Shown: positions 17,499 through 26,274 of the stretch, piece after piece
Position numbering within the stretch: position 1 is the first letter of the stretch
How the letters are laid out: every line of letters begins with the position of its first letter
DNA from: Streptomyces sp. NBC_00178
GTDB taxonomy: Bacteria > Actinomycetota > Actinomycetes > Streptomycetales > Streptomycetaceae
Assembly: GCF_036206005.1 (NCBI RefSeq)
Contig: NZ_CP108143.1
Coordinates: 6,229,501 to 6,293,500 of the forward strand
Reading direction: 5' to 3'
DNA length: 64,000 nucleotides
Position numbers and translations under genes: made by a program
Notes under the pieces: generated by a model
Database searches by the model: none
What the model was told of the DNA's origin: nothing
The model's input: only the letters and a program-made list of their open reading frames with translations

Positions 17499-18737
17499 TC
17501 AGATGACTCCGTTCGTCTTCAGCAGCCTCAGTTCCTCGTCGCCCAGACCGAGTTCGCCGACGTACACCTCCGCGTTGTGCTCACCGAGCAGCGGGGAGGT
17601 GACGATGTCGACGGGGGAGTCGGACAGCTTCAACGGGCTGCCGACGGTGGTGAAGGTGCCGCGCTCGGGGTGTTCGACCTGGACGACCATCTCGTTGGCG
17701 GCGAGGGACTCGTCCTCGACGATCTCCTTCGTCGAGAGGATCGGACCGCAGGGGATGTTGTGCGCGTTCAGCTGCTCCAGGACCTCCCACTTGGGGAGCC
17801 CGGCGGACCACTCCTCGATCAGCTGGAACATCTTGCCGAGCTTCGGCAGCCGCGATTCCGGCGTCGCCCACTCGGGGTCCTCCGCGAGCTCCGGACGGCC
17901 GATCAGAGCGGACAGGGGCTTCCACCCGACCGGCTGGACGATGACGTACACGTAGTCGTTCGGGCCGCCCGGCGCGCACTTCACCGCCCACCCCGGCTGG
18001 CCGCCGCCGCTGGCGTTGCCGCTGCGCGGCACCTCGTCGGCCTCGGCCGTGTCCTGGGCGTTCGGGTACTCGGCGAGCGGCCCGTGCGCCAGGCGCTGCT
18101 GGTCGCGCAGCTTGACCCGGCAGAGGTTGAGCACGGCGTGCTGCATCGCCACGTTCACCCGCTGTCCCCGGCCCGTGCTCTCGCGCTGGAACAGCGCCGC
18201 GAGGATGCCGGCCACCGCGTGGATACCGGTGCCCGAGTCGCCGATCTGCGCGCCGGTCGCGAGCGGCGGGCCGTCCTCGAAGCCGGTGGTGGACATCGAT
18301 CCGCCCATGGCCTGCGCGACGACCTCGTACGCCTTGAAGTTGGTGTACGGGCCTTCGCCGAAGCCCTTGATGGAGGCGTAGACGATCCGGGGGTTGATCT
18401 CCTGGATGCGTTCCCAGGTGAACCCCATGCGGTCCACGGCGCCCGGTCCGAAGTTCTCGACCATGACGTCGCTGCGGCGGATCAGCTCGGTGAGGATCTC
18501 CTTGCCGCGTTCGCTCTTGGTGTTCAGTGTGATGCTCCGCTTGTTGCAGTTGAGCATCGTGAAGTAGAGGGAGTCGACGTCCGGCAGATCACGCAACTGC
18601 TTGCGGGTGATGTCCCCGCCCGGCGCCTCCAGCTTGACGACGTCCGCGCCGAGCCAGCCGAGCAGCTGGGTGGCGGAGGGGCCGGACTGTACGTGTGTCA
18701 TGTCGAGGACGCGTACGCCCTCAAGGGCTTTGGTCAT
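17499..18737 (-). CDS. frc: formyl-CoA:oxalate CoA-transferase
   Basis: A 412-residue class III CoA-transferase that strongly resembles Oxalobacter Frc and E. coli YfdW by eye. It shares the start GVRVLDMTHVQSGPS, the block DSLYFTMLNCNKRSITLNTK, VENFGPGAVDRMGFTWE and RGQRVNVAMQHAVLNLCRVK. The catalytic aspartate is Asp167 in QIGDSGTG, and the glycine loop GNASGGGQPGW that closes over the active site is present. Length matches the family (about 416-428). It transfers CoA from formyl-CoA to oxalate, giving oxalyl-CoA and formate. The start has AGGAG in the 13-base gap after the upstream gene. This is the firmest indicator that the locus handles oxalate. Confidence 0.92.
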   Translation of the reverse strand: MTKALEGVRVLDMTHVQSGPSATQLLGWLGADVVKLEAPGGDITRKQLRDLPDVDSLYFTMLNCNKRSITLNTKSERGKEILTELIRRSDVMVENFGPGAVDRMGFTWERIQEINPRIVYASIKGFGEGPYTNFKAYEVVAQAMGGSMSTTGFEDGPPLATGAQIGDSGTGIHAVAGILAALFQRESTGRGQRVNVAMQHAVLNLCRVKLRDQQRLAHGPLAEYPNAQDTAEADEVPRSGNASGGGQPGWAVKCAPGGPNDYVYVIVQPVGWKPLSALIGRPELAEDPEWATPESRLPKLGKMFQLIEEWSAGLPKWEVLEQLNAHNIPCGPILSTKEIVEDESLAANEMVVQVEHPERGTFTTVGSPLKLSDSPVDIVTSPLLGEHNAEVYVGELGLGDEELRLLKTNGVI

Positions 18738-18750
18738 GCCGACGGCTCCT

Positions 18751-20442
18751 CTACTTGTACATGGTCTGGTTCATCGTTCCGGGGGCGTACGCGTCCGGGT
18801 CGACCCAGACGTTGATCAGTGAGGGCAGCCCCGACTCACGGGCCCGCTGCAGTGCGGGGGCGATGTCCGCCGGGTCGCGTACCTCTTCGCCGTAACCGCC
18901 GAGCATCTGGGCGAACTTGTCGTAGTGGACGTCGCCGAGGGTGTTGCCGATCCGCTCGCGCTCGTCGCCGTACTTGGCCTTCTGGCCGTAACGGATCTGG
19001 TTCATCGACGAGTTGTTGCCGACGATGCCGACGAAGGGGAGGTTGTAGCGGACCAGCGTCTCGAAGTCCCACCCGGTCAGCGAGAACGCGCCGTCGCCGA
19101 ACAGCGCCACGACCTCCTTGTCGGGCCTGGCCTGCTTGGCGGCCAGCACGAACGGCACCCCGACGCCGAGCGTGCCCAGCGGTCCCGGGTCCATCCAGTG
19201 GCCGGGTGTGCGGGGCTGGACGACCTGGCCGGAGAAGGTGACGATGTCGCCGCCGTCCCCGATGTAGATCGAGTCCTCGGTGAGGAAGTCGTTGATCTCG
19301 CTCACCAGCCGGTACGGATGGATGGGGGAGGCGTCCGACTTCAGCTGCGGCAGCCGCTTCTCGATCGCCGTCTGCTCGGCGGCCCGCAGCTCGTCCAGCC
19401 ACGCCTTGCGTGAGGCCGATCCACCGTTGAGCCGGCCGCTCGCCGACTCCGTGACCGCCTTCAGCACCAGCGAGGCGTCACCGACGATCCCGAGGTCGAC
19501 GTCGCGGTTCTTGCCCACGGTGCGGTAGTCCAGGTCGATCTGGACGACCGTGGCGGACGGTGAGAGCCGCTTGCCGTAGCCCATCCGGAAGTCGAAGGGA
19601 GTCCCCACGATCACGATGAGGTCGGCGTTGGAGAACGCGTAGCGCCGCGACAGCTGGAAGTGGTGCGGGTCGCCCGGCGGCAGGGTGCCGCGGCCCGCGC
19701 CGTTCATGTACGCGGGGATGTTGAGGGTGCGGACGAGTTCGGTGGCCGAGTCCGTCGCCCGCGTCGTCCAGACCTGGCTGCCGAGGAGGATCGCCGGCTT
19801 CTCGGCGTGGACGAGCAGATCGGCGAGCTTCTCGATGTCCGCCGGGTCGCCCGCGGCCCGGGTGGACGCGCGGTAACGGCCCTCCTCGGGGACACGTGCT
19901 TTGCTCACCGGCACCTTCGCGTCGAGCACATCGCGCGGGATCTCCAGGAACGACGGCCCCGGCGCGCCGTGGTAGCACTCACGGAAGGCCATCGACACCA
20001 TGTCCGCCGCGCGCGCCGTGTCCGGCACGGTGGCCGCGAACTTCGTGATGGGCGTCATCATGTCGACGTGCGGGAGGTCCTGCAGAGATCCCATCTTGTG
20101 CTGGGTGTGGGCTCCCTGACCACCGATCAGAAGCATGGGGGACTCGGCGCGGTAGGCGTTGGCGACGCCGGTGACGGCGTCGGTCGTACCGGGGCCCGCG
20201 GTGACGACTGCACAGCCCGGCTTGCCGGTGATACGTGCGTATCCGTCGGCGGCGTGGGCGGCGACCTGCTCGTGGCGCACGTCGACGACCTCGATGCCCT
20301 CGTCGACGCAGCCGTCGTAGATGTCGATGATGTGGCCGCCGCAGAGGGTGTAGATGCGTTCCACCCCCTCCGCCTTGAGTGCCTTGGCGACCAAGTGCCC
20401 ACCGGAGATGAGGTTCTGGCTGTCCTGGCTGTCCTCGGGCAT
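18751..20442 (-). CDS. thiamine-diphosphate enzyme, probable oxalyl-CoA decarboxylase or 2-hydroxyacyl-CoA lyase type
   Basis: A 563-residue ThDP-dependent enzyme. The N-terminal pyrimidine domain has the catalytic Glu in DVRHEQVAAHAADGYAR and the loop TAGPGTTDAVTG. The central domain binds nucleotide or CoA. The C-terminal PP domain has the cofactor motif GDGAFSLTGWDFETLVRYN ending in GNN. ATG at 20442 (MPEDSQDS) is preferred over the ATG at 20502 because the resulting length fits oxalyl-CoA decarboxylases (564-568), and it ends with the LINVWVDPDA motif they share. It lacks their GGIYKG segment, so an acetolactate-synthase-like or 2-hydroxyacyl-CoA-lyase role is possible. Being 13 bases upstream of frc, conversion of oxalyl-CoA to formyl-CoA and CO2 is the best reading. 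Confidence 0.75.
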   Translation of the reverse strand: MPEDSQDSQNLISGGHLVAKALKAEGVERIYTLCGGHIIDIYDGCVDEGIEVVDVRHEQVAAHAADGYARITGKPGCAVVTAGPGTTDAVTGVANAYRAESPMLLIGGQGAHTQHKMGSLQDLPHVDMMTPITKFAATVPDTARAADMVSMAFRECYHGAPGPSFLEIPRDVLDAKVPVSKARVPEEGRYRASTRAAGDPADIEKLADLLVHAEKPAILLGSQVWTTRATDSATELVRTLNIPAYMNGAGRGTLPPGDPHHFQLSRRYAFSNADLIVIVGTPFDFRMGYGKRLSPSATVVQIDLDYRTVGKNRDVDLGIVGDASLVLKAVTESASGRLNGGSASRKAWLDELRAAEQTAIEKRLPQLKSDASPIHPYRLVSEINDFLTEDSIYIGDGGDIVTFSGQVVQPRTPGHWMDPGPLGTLGVGVPFVLAAKQARPDKEVVALFGDGAFSLTGWDFETLVRYNLPFVGIVGNNSSMNQIRYGQKAKYGDERERIGNTLGDVHYDKFAQMLGGYGEEVRDPADIAPALQRARESGLPSLINVWVDPDAYAPGTMNQTMYK

Positions 20443-20504
20443 GGCGATGTCCTGTCCCTTCGTAGGGGGGTGCGGGAGCCGTTCGCCGCTCTCGCGGTAC
20501 ATTG

Positions 20505-20528
20505 CATACAGTCGACGAATACTGTATG
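20505..20528. promoter_or_regulatory. inverted-repeat operator between divergent oxalate and sucCD operons
   Basis: Eight-base perfect arms CATACAGT (20505-20512) and ACTGTATG (20521-20528) are separated by 8 bases. The site lies 63 bases before the decarboxylase start and 80 before sucC, in an AT-richer patch. The size and symmetry suit a dimeric GntR- or IclR-type regulator, but no regulator gene is adjacent. Confidence 0.55.
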
Positions 20529-20607
20529 AAGATTGTTATCCCGCATCCGGTGGGTGGTGTCCAGGGGGCGTGCGGCACTTTCACAATCGGCACGATCGGG
20601 AGTGGCT

Positions 20608-21744
20608 ATGGATCTGTACGAGCACCAGGCAAGGCAACTCTTCGCGGACCACGGCATCGCCGTGCCGGAGGCCGAAGTCGTGGACCACGCCTCAGCAGCC
20701 CACGACGCCGCCGAGCGGCTCGGCGGCCGCGTCGTCGTCAAGGCGCAGGTGAAGACCGGCGGCCGGGGCAAGGCCGGCGGGGTGAAGGTCGCGGCGGACC
20801 CGGGGGCCGCCGTCGTCACCGCACGCCAGATACTCGGCATGGACATCAAGGGCCACCTCGTGCGGAAGGTGATGCTCGCGCAACCCGTCGACATCGAGGC
20901 GGAGTTCTACGTGAGCTTCGTCCTGGACCGGGCTGCCGGGACCTTCCTCGCCATCGCCTCCGCCGAGGGCGGCATGGACATCGAGCAGGTCGCCGCCACC
21001 CGCCCCGACGCGGTGGCCCGCATCCCGGTCGACCCGGCCGAGGGCGTCACGGAGGCCGTGGCGGCGCGCATCGCCGAGGCGGCCTCACTGCCACCGGAGG
21101 CCGCTCCCGTCATCCAGGCGCTGTGGCAGGTCCTCACCCAGGAGGACGCCCTGCTCGTCGAGGTCAACCCGCTGGTGCGCACGGCGGACGGCCGGATACT
21201 CGCCCTCGACGGCAAGGTCACCCTTGACGACAACGCGGCCTTCCGGCAGTCCCGTTGGGGCACCGACTCCGCGGACCCGCACGGCGACCCGTTGGAGGCG
21301 GCCGCCGCCGCCAAGGGGCTCAACTACGTCAAGCTCGACGGCGAGGTCGGCATCATCGGCAACGGCGCGGGGCTGGTCATGTCCACCCTCGACGTCGTCG
21401 CCGGCTGCGGTGCGCGCCCCGCCAACTTCCTCGACATCGGGGGCGGCGCCTCGGCCCGCGTCATGGCCGACGGGCTCACGGTCATCCTCTCCGACCCGTC
21501 CGTGAAGTCCGTCTTCGTCAACGTCTTCGGCGGCATCACCGCCTGCGACGCCGTCGCCGACGGCATCGTCCAGGCGCTGGACTCCGTGCACCTCACCAAA
21601 CCCCTGGTGGTCCGGCTCGACGGCAACAGCGCGGCGCGGGGCCGCGCGATCCTCGACGAACGTGCGCACCCGATGGTCCAGCAGGTCACCACCATGGACG
21701 GCGCCGCGGACCGGGCGGCCCGACTGGCCCTGGGAGGGCACTGA
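20608..21744 (+). CDS. sucC: succinate-CoA ligase beta subunit homologue
   Basis: A 378-residue ATP-grasp protein starting MDLYEHQARQLFADHGI, the standard SucC opening. KAQVKTGGRGKAGGVK carries the nucleotide-binding loop; EVNPLVRT supplies metal-ligand Glu/Asn; GIIGNGAGLVMSTLD and LDIGGGAS form the ligase domain with the GGGA loop; VFVNVFGGIT completes it. GGGAG lies 5 bases before the ATG. It is followed after 2 bases by sucD, giving an alpha2beta2-type enzyme. Streptomyces normally carries a housekeeping sucCD elsewhere, so this could be a specialised copy working with the divergent oxalate genes, for example recharging CoA from succinyl-CoA. The enzyme family is certain; the acid is not. 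Confidence 0.9.
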   Translation: MDLYEHQARQLFADHGIAVPEAEVVDHASAAHDAAERLGGRVVVKAQVKTGGRGKAGGVKVAADPGAAVVTARQILGMDIKGHLVRKVMLAQPVDIEAEFYVSFVLDRAAGTFLAIASAEGGMDIEQVAATRPDAVARIPVDPAEGVTEAVAARIAEAASLPPEAAPVIQALWQVLTQEDALLVEVNPLVRTADGRILALDGKVTLDDNAAFRQSRWGTDSADPHGDPLEAAAAAKGLNYVKLDGEVGIIGNGAGLVMSTLDVVAGCGARPANFLDIGGGASARVMADGLTVILSDPSVKSVFVNVFGGITACDAVADGIVQALDSVHLTKPLVVRLDGNSAARGRAILDERAHPMVQQVTTMDGAADRAARLALGGH

Positions 21745-21746
21745 TC

Positions 21747-22646
21747 ATGGCTATCTTCCTCAGCAAGGAGAGCAAGGTCCTCGTCCAGGGCATGACGGGT
21801 GCCGAGGGCATGAAGCACACCCGCCGGATGCTCGCCGCGGGCACCCAGATCGTCGGCGGTGTCAACCCGCGCAAGGCGGGCCGGACCGTGGACCTCGACG
21901 ACCGCACGGTTCCGGTCTTCGGTTCCGTACGTGACGGCATGGAGGCCACCGGGGCCGACGTCACGGTCGTCTTCGTCCCCCCGCCCTTCGCCAGGGCCGC
22001 CGTCGTCGAAGCGGCCGACGCCGGGATCGGCCTGGCCGTGGTCATCACCGAGGGCATCCCCGTCCACGACGCGGTCGCCTTCCACGCCTACGCGAAGGAG
22101 CGCGGCACCCGCATCCTGGGACCCAACTGTCCCGGGGTGATCAGCCCGGGACAGTCCAACGCGGGCATCATCCCGGCCGACATTGCGACGAAGCCCGGCC
22201 GCATCGGTCTCGTCTCCAAGTCCGGCACGCTGACCTACCAGTTGATGCACGAACTCCGCGACACGGGGTTCTCCACGGCGGTGGGGATCGGCGGTGACCC
22301 CGTGATCGGCACGACGCACATCGACTGCCTGGCGGCCTTCGAGCAGGACCCGGACACGGAACTGATCGTCCTCATCGGAGAGATCGGCGGCGACGCGGAG
22401 GAACGGGCCGCCGTCTACATCGCCCAGCACGTCACCAAGCCGGTGGTCGGCTACATCGCGGGGTTCACGGCCCCTGAGGGCAAGACGATGGGGCACGCCG
22501 GAGCGATCGTCTCGGGCTCGTCAGGCACGGCGGCGGCCAAGAAGAAGGCGCTGGAGGCCGTGGGGGTCGCGGTGGGAGCCACTCCCACGGAAACGGCCCG
22601 GCTGGCGGAGGACCGCCTCCGCGACACGGCGCGACCCAGGAGCTGA
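21747..22646 (+). CDS. sucD: succinate-CoA ligase alpha subunit homologue
   Basis: A 299-residue CoA-binding and ligase protein. It starts MAIFLSKESKVLVQGMTGAEG with the family's VQGxTGxxG loop. It contains GVNPRKAG, FVPPPFA, ITEGIPVHD, GPNCPGVISPGQ and SKSGTLTYQ. The active-site histidine that is phosphorylated during catalysis is in MGHAGAIVSG near residue 250. Length is that of a normal alpha subunit. The ATG follows the sucC stop by 2 bases, with GGGAGG about 12 bases upstream inside sucC. It forms the CoA-ligating half of the complex encoded with the preceding gene. No sign of decay. Confidence 0.9.
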   Translation: MAIFLSKESKVLVQGMTGAEGMKHTRRMLAAGTQIVGGVNPRKAGRTVDLDDRTVPVFGSVRDGMEATGADVTVVFVPPPFARAAVVEAADAGIGLAVVITEGIPVHDAVAFHAYAKERGTRILGPNCPGVISPGQSNAGIIPADIATKPGRIGLVSKSGTLTYQLMHELRDTGFSTAVGIGGDPVIGTTHIDCLAAFEQDPDTELIVLIGEIGGDAEERAAVYIAQHVTKPVVGYIAGFTAPEGKTMGHAGAIVSGSSGTAAAKKKALEAVGVAVGATPTETARLAEDRLRDTARPRS

Positions 22647-23070
22647 GCCCCGCGCGCCGCGCCCGGTCCGGGCACGGCCGTACAGGTACCGCGGTCGGGG
22701 CACGTGCCGCACACGGCCGACGCGTCCGGCGTACGCGAGCCGGGGCGGGCGGAACGCCGGCCCGGGAAGGAGAACGGACGGGCAGGGGGAAGGCCCGGTG
22801 CAGGCGCCCCCGCCGCCCGTGATGCCGCGGCGGGCGTGCCGGCGCACCCCGCCCTGCTCCCGTGCCGAGCCGTGGAAGGGCCCCCGCCCCGGCGTGCCGT
22901 TGATCCCACGGCGAGCCGGCGGATGCGCCCCCCACCGTGCCCGGCGCGCCCCCACCGTGCAGTGCCGTCGGACACGCCCCGCCCACCACCCCGCGCTGTG
23001 CGAGCGCGCCCCGCACGACCGCACCACGCCCCCGCACATCCCGTCACCCGCATCCCAGAGCGGAGACCGC
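22647..23070. other. non-coding stretch between sucD and the aldehyde dehydrogenase
   Basis: About 420 bases with no credible gene. The downstream frame is open from 22798 but only as Pro/Arg-rich low-complexity translation without a ribosome site. It includes a near-exact duplication of a 15-16-base piece ending CCCCCACCGTGC (22925-22940 and 22946-22960). No clear terminator or promoter was recognised. Confidence 0.35.
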
Positions 23071-24621
23071 ATGACACCCTCAGCCACCACCCTGACCATC
23101 AAGCCGGGAACGGCCTGGCAGGACGCCTGGCGCCGCTGCCTGGCCACGGCCCCCGAAGCCTTCCAGGACGACCGCGTCAGCAACCTCTGGGGCGCCGCCT
23201 GGCATCTCGACGGGCGCGCGCTGCCCGCGACCAGCCCCGTCGACGGCACCCCCATCGCGGGACCGCCCCGTCTCGGCGCCCCGGCCGCCCGGGAGGCGGT
23301 GCGGGCGGCGCTCGACGCCCACCGCGCCTGGCGCCACATCCCGCTCGCCGAACGGCGCGCCCGCGTCTCGGCCACGCTCGACGCCCTGACCGAGCACCGC
23401 GAGCTCCTCGCCCTGCTCCTGGTCTGGGAGATCGGCAAACCCTGGCGTCTGGCGCAGGCCGACGTGGACCGTGCCATCGACGGCGTGCGCTGGTACGTCG
23501 ACCACAGCGACCGCCTGCTGGCCGGCCGGACGCCGCTCGCCGGCCCCGTCTCCAACATCGCCAGCTGGAACTACCCCATGTCGGTGCTCGTCCACGCCAT
23601 GCTCGTGCAGGCGCTCGCCGGCAACGCCGTCATCGCCAAGACCCCGACGGACGGCGGTGTCGCCTGCCTGACCCTGGCCTGCGCGCTCGCCGCCCGTGAG
23701 GGGGTGCCGCTCACCCTCCTCAGCGGAAGCGGGAGCGAACTCTCCGAGCCCCTGGTCCGGTCGCCCGAGATCGGCTGCGTGTCCTTCGTCGGCGGCCGGG
23801 ACACCGGCGCCCGCATCGCCACCGCCGTCACCGACCTCGGCAAGCGGCACATCCTCGAACAGGAGGGCCTCAACACCTGGGGCATCTGGAACTTCACCGA
23901 CTGGCCCGCGCTCTCCGCCGTCATCCCGAAACTCTTCGACTACGGCAAACAGCGCTGCACCGCCTACCCCCGGTTCGTCGTCCAGCGCAACCTCTTCGCC
24001 GAGTTCCTGGCGGCCTACCTGCCCGCCGTACGCTCCCTGCGCACCGGCCACCCGCTCGCTGTGCAGCACCCCTCCGACCCGCTTCCGAGCCTGGACTTCG
24101 GCCCCCTGATCAACGCGACCAAGGCCAAGGAACTGCACGACCAGGTCACCGAGGCGATCGACCGCGGCGCGGTGCCCCTGCACCAGGGATCGTCCGCCGA
24201 CGCCCTGTTCCTGCCGGGGCAGGACACCAGCGCCTACCTCCAGCCGGTCACGCTGCTCAACCCCCCGCCGTCCTCCCCGCTCCACCACGCCGAGCCCTTC
24301 GGGCCGGTCGACACGATCGTCCTCGTCGACACGGAGGCCGAACTCCTCGCAGCCATGAACGCGTCGAACGGTGCCCTGGTCGCCACTCTGTCCACCGACG
24401 ACCCGGCGACGTACGAGAGGCTCGCTCCGCAGATCCGGGCGTTCAAGACCGGTCACGGCACACCGCGTTCACGCGGGGACCGGGAGGAGCTCTTCGGCGG
24501 CTTCGGCGCATCCTGGCGTGGCGCCTTCGTGGGCGGTGAACTCCTCGTGCGTGCTGTGACCGACGGCCCGGGGGAGGAGAGGCCGCCGGGCAACTTCCCG
24601 GACTACCACCTCATGCCGTAA
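23071..24621 (+). CDS. aldehyde dehydrogenase family protein, divergent
   Basis: A 516-residue NAD(P)-dependent aldehyde dehydrogenase-fold protein. NIASWNYPMSVL matches the family's nucleotide-binding PWNxP segment. FVGGRDTGARIA stands where most members have FTGS. The general-base Glu is probably Glu263 in LEQEGLN, and the catalytic Cys is Cys296 in GKQRCTAYP instead of the usual GQ-x-C. The C-terminal part contains PFGPVDTIVLVDTE. ATG at 23071 has GGAG 5 bases upstream. The GG-K-x-P block after the general base is replaced by LNTWGIWNF, which suggests altered substrate or activity. It could oxidise a small aldehyde feeding the oxalate genes, but there is no direct evidence; it may also be an independent gene. 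Confidence 0.82.
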   Translation: MTPSATTLTIKPGTAWQDAWRRCLATAPEAFQDDRVSNLWGAAWHLDGRALPATSPVDGTPIAGPPRLGAPAAREAVRAALDAHRAWRHIPLAERRARVSATLDALTEHRELLALLLVWEIGKPWRLAQADVDRAIDGVRWYVDHSDRLLAGRTPLAGPVSNIASWNYPMSVLVHAMLVQALAGNAVIAKTPTDGGVACLTLACALAAREGVPLTLLSGSGSELSEPLVRSPEIGCVSFVGGRDTGARIATAVTDLGKRHILEQEGLNTWGIWNFTDWPALSAVIPKLFDYGKQRCTAYPRFVVQRNLFAEFLAAYLPAVRSLRTGHPLAVQHPSDPLPSLDFGPLINATKAKELHDQVTEAIDRGAVPLHQGSSADALFLPGQDTSAYLQPVTLLNPPPSSPLHHAEPFGPVDTIVLVDTEAELLAAMNASNGALVATLSTDDPATYERLAPQIRAFKTGHGTPRSRGDREELFGGFGASWRGAFVGGELLVRAVTDGPGEERPPGNFPDYHLMP

Positions 24622-24630
24622 CCGGGCGCC

Positions 24631-25986
24631 TCAGCGGATGCCCTGGCGGTCGGGGCTCAGCGCGAAGGCCCGGTCGGCGGCCGCCGGCACCGTGCGCTCC
24701 ACGGCCTGCACCAGGAGCGCGCGGTGCCGCCGGACCGCTGCCCTCCGCTCCTGCGGTGCGAGCAGCACCAGATCGTCGAAGGCCGCCAGCAGCCGCCGTG
24801 TGACCTGCGGACTCCCGGTCGCGCACCCGCGGATCTCCTCGAACGCCAGGTCCACGAGGTCGGTCCACCCCGGTACGTCCTGGACGAGGCGGACCTCGCC
24901 CCGCCGGTCCCGGTGCAGCAGCGGGCCCAGCGGCAGGTCAGCGGCCGCCGAGAGGAACTGCACGATCCGGTCCAGGCACTGCACGGCGGTCGTCGGATCG
25001 TTGACCGCCGGGGACAGCGCGCGCAGGGCGATGTCCGACAACTGCCGCAGCCCGAAGGCCGGGTCCTGGTACAGGGCCCGGTCGACGCCCACGAACAGGG
25101 TGCGGCCCAGGGCCCGCGAGGACGGCGCGGCCCCGCCGTGCACGGACAGGACCGGTGTCCCCGGCACCACGAAGTCCCCGGTGCGCGGCAGGAGTCGCAG
25201 CACGGTCCCGTGACGCTCCGCGACCCGCACGAGCCGTGCGACGTGCACTTCGCGCAGTACCCCGGCCCGGCCCCGGTACGTCATCTCCGCGGTGGCCGGC
25301 CCCAACGGGGGCCGCTCCCCGGGCCCGCCGGAATGCCGCGCCAGGGCACGAAGGGACTCGCGGGCGATGTGGTCGAGGACCGGGCCGACCTGCATCAGCC
25401 GCAGGGTCGCGGAGACGTAGGCCACGAACAGCAGCAGACTCAGGCCCACCAGACCCAGGGTCAGCAGGCTCTGCAGGAGGGGCACCGACGTCACGCGCCG
25501 GGGGTCGGGGTCGGTCCCGCCCTCGTACGAGGTCAGGACGAGCAGCGAGAAGGCGAAGGTCGCGAGGAACACCGTCAGCGTGAGCTTGCTGATCCGGCTC
25601 CGCACGAAGATCCGCACCAGGCGCGGGGTCAGCTGCCCGCTCGCCATCTGCACGGCCACCAGCGAGATGCTGAAGACGACACCGATGAAGGTCATCATCG
25701 CGGCGCTGACGGTGGTCACGATGGTCCGTGCGTCCACGGCGAAGGAGAGGAGGTCCCCGATCTCCTCGTACGCCCGCTCCTCCTTCAGGTGCGCGACGAT
25801 CGCGTGGTCCAGCTCGGCCAGGCCCCACCACAGGCAGAAGGCGACCACCAGCCCCGCCGCCGGCGCGAACCAGAAGCTGTCGCGCAGCCGCTCGCGCAGC
25901 GAGGTCAGCGCGCGCGGCGGCCGGTGGACGTGCTTGCCCGGCCCGCTCCAGGCCCCGCTCCTGTCACTCCCGCTCTTGCCGCTCAT
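24631..25986 (-). CDS. DUF2254 family membrane protein
   Basis: A 451-residue predicted membrane protein. After a basic N-terminus comes a first helix near residue 40 (FWFAPAAGLVVAFCLWWG), an extracellular loop, then helices around VSAAMMTFIGVVFSISLVAVQMA, LTVFLATFAFSLLVL and LLTLGLVGLSLLLFVAYVSA. The second half is soluble and includes GDFVVPGTPVLSVHG, FGLRQLSDIALRALSPAVNDPTTA and CLDRIV. The ISLVAVQMASGQLTPRL and ALSPAVNDP blocks are typical of DUF2254. Function unknown. ATG at 25986 (MSGKSGS) is preferred, but the frame is open to 26091 and no strong ribosome site marks either start. It converges on the aldehyde dehydrogenase with a 9-base gap. Confidence 0.8.
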   Translation of the reverse strand: MSGKSGSDRSGAWSGPGKHVHRPPRALTSLRERLRDSFWFAPAAGLVVAFCLWWGLAELDHAIVAHLKEERAYEEIGDLLSFAVDARTIVTTVSAAMMTFIGVVFSISLVAVQMASGQLTPRLVRIFVRSRISKLTLTVFLATFAFSLLVLTSYEGGTDPDPRRVTSVPLLQSLLTLGLVGLSLLLFVAYVSATLRLMQVGPVLDHIARESLRALARHSGGPGERPPLGPATAEMTYRGRAGVLREVHVARLVRVAERHGTVLRLLPRTGDFVVPGTPVLSVHGGAAPSSRALGRTLFVGVDRALYQDPAFGLRQLSDIALRALSPAVNDPTTAVQCLDRIVQFLSAAADLPLGPLLHRDRRGEVRLVQDVPGWTDLVDLAFEEIRGCATGSPQVTRRLLAAFDDLVLLAPQERRAAVRRHRALLVQAVERTVPAAADRAFALSPDRQGIR

Positions 25987-26177
25987 GCCCGCGAAGGTAG
26001 CCCGGCGCGACGGTACGCACGCGGCACGCCACGGAGAGTGCGCGCGGCGACGGGCCGTGCCTGCGGGTGCCCCGTCACCCGCACTGACCACCTAAAACGC
26101 AGGTGAGAGGCACCCCGAACCCCTGGTATTGTTTTCCTTGTCGCCACGGGGAACACACCGTGAACGGCAGACACCTT

Positions 26178-26265
26178 GTCCGGGTGGCGGAATGGCAGAC
26201 GCGCTAGCTTGAGGTGCTAGTGCCCTTTATCGGGCGTGGGGGTTCAAGTCCCCCCTCGGACACCA
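26178..26265 (+). tRNA. tRNA-Leu (anticodon GAG)
   Basis: An 88-base cloverleaf including an encoded CCA. The acceptor stem GTCCGGG pairs with CTCGGAC (one G-U). The anticodon stem CTAGC/GCTAG holds the loop TTGAGGT with anticodon GAG. A long variable arm (TGCCC/CGGGCG) marks a class II tRNA, and the T-arm is GGGGG TTCAAGT CCCCC. Confidence 0.95.
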
Positions 26266-26274
26266 GTGAAGCAG

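Noticed and set aside
14833..17955. A 1040-codon plus-strand frame over the oxalate genes.
   Set aside because: Arg/His/Pro/Asp-rich translation without motifs, opposite the transporter, the CoA ligase and frc.
20443..20502. Upstream ATG at 20502 as start of the ThDP enzyme.
   Set aside because: It would add a 20-residue tail not expected in the family and place the start against the operator; 20442 gives the usual length.
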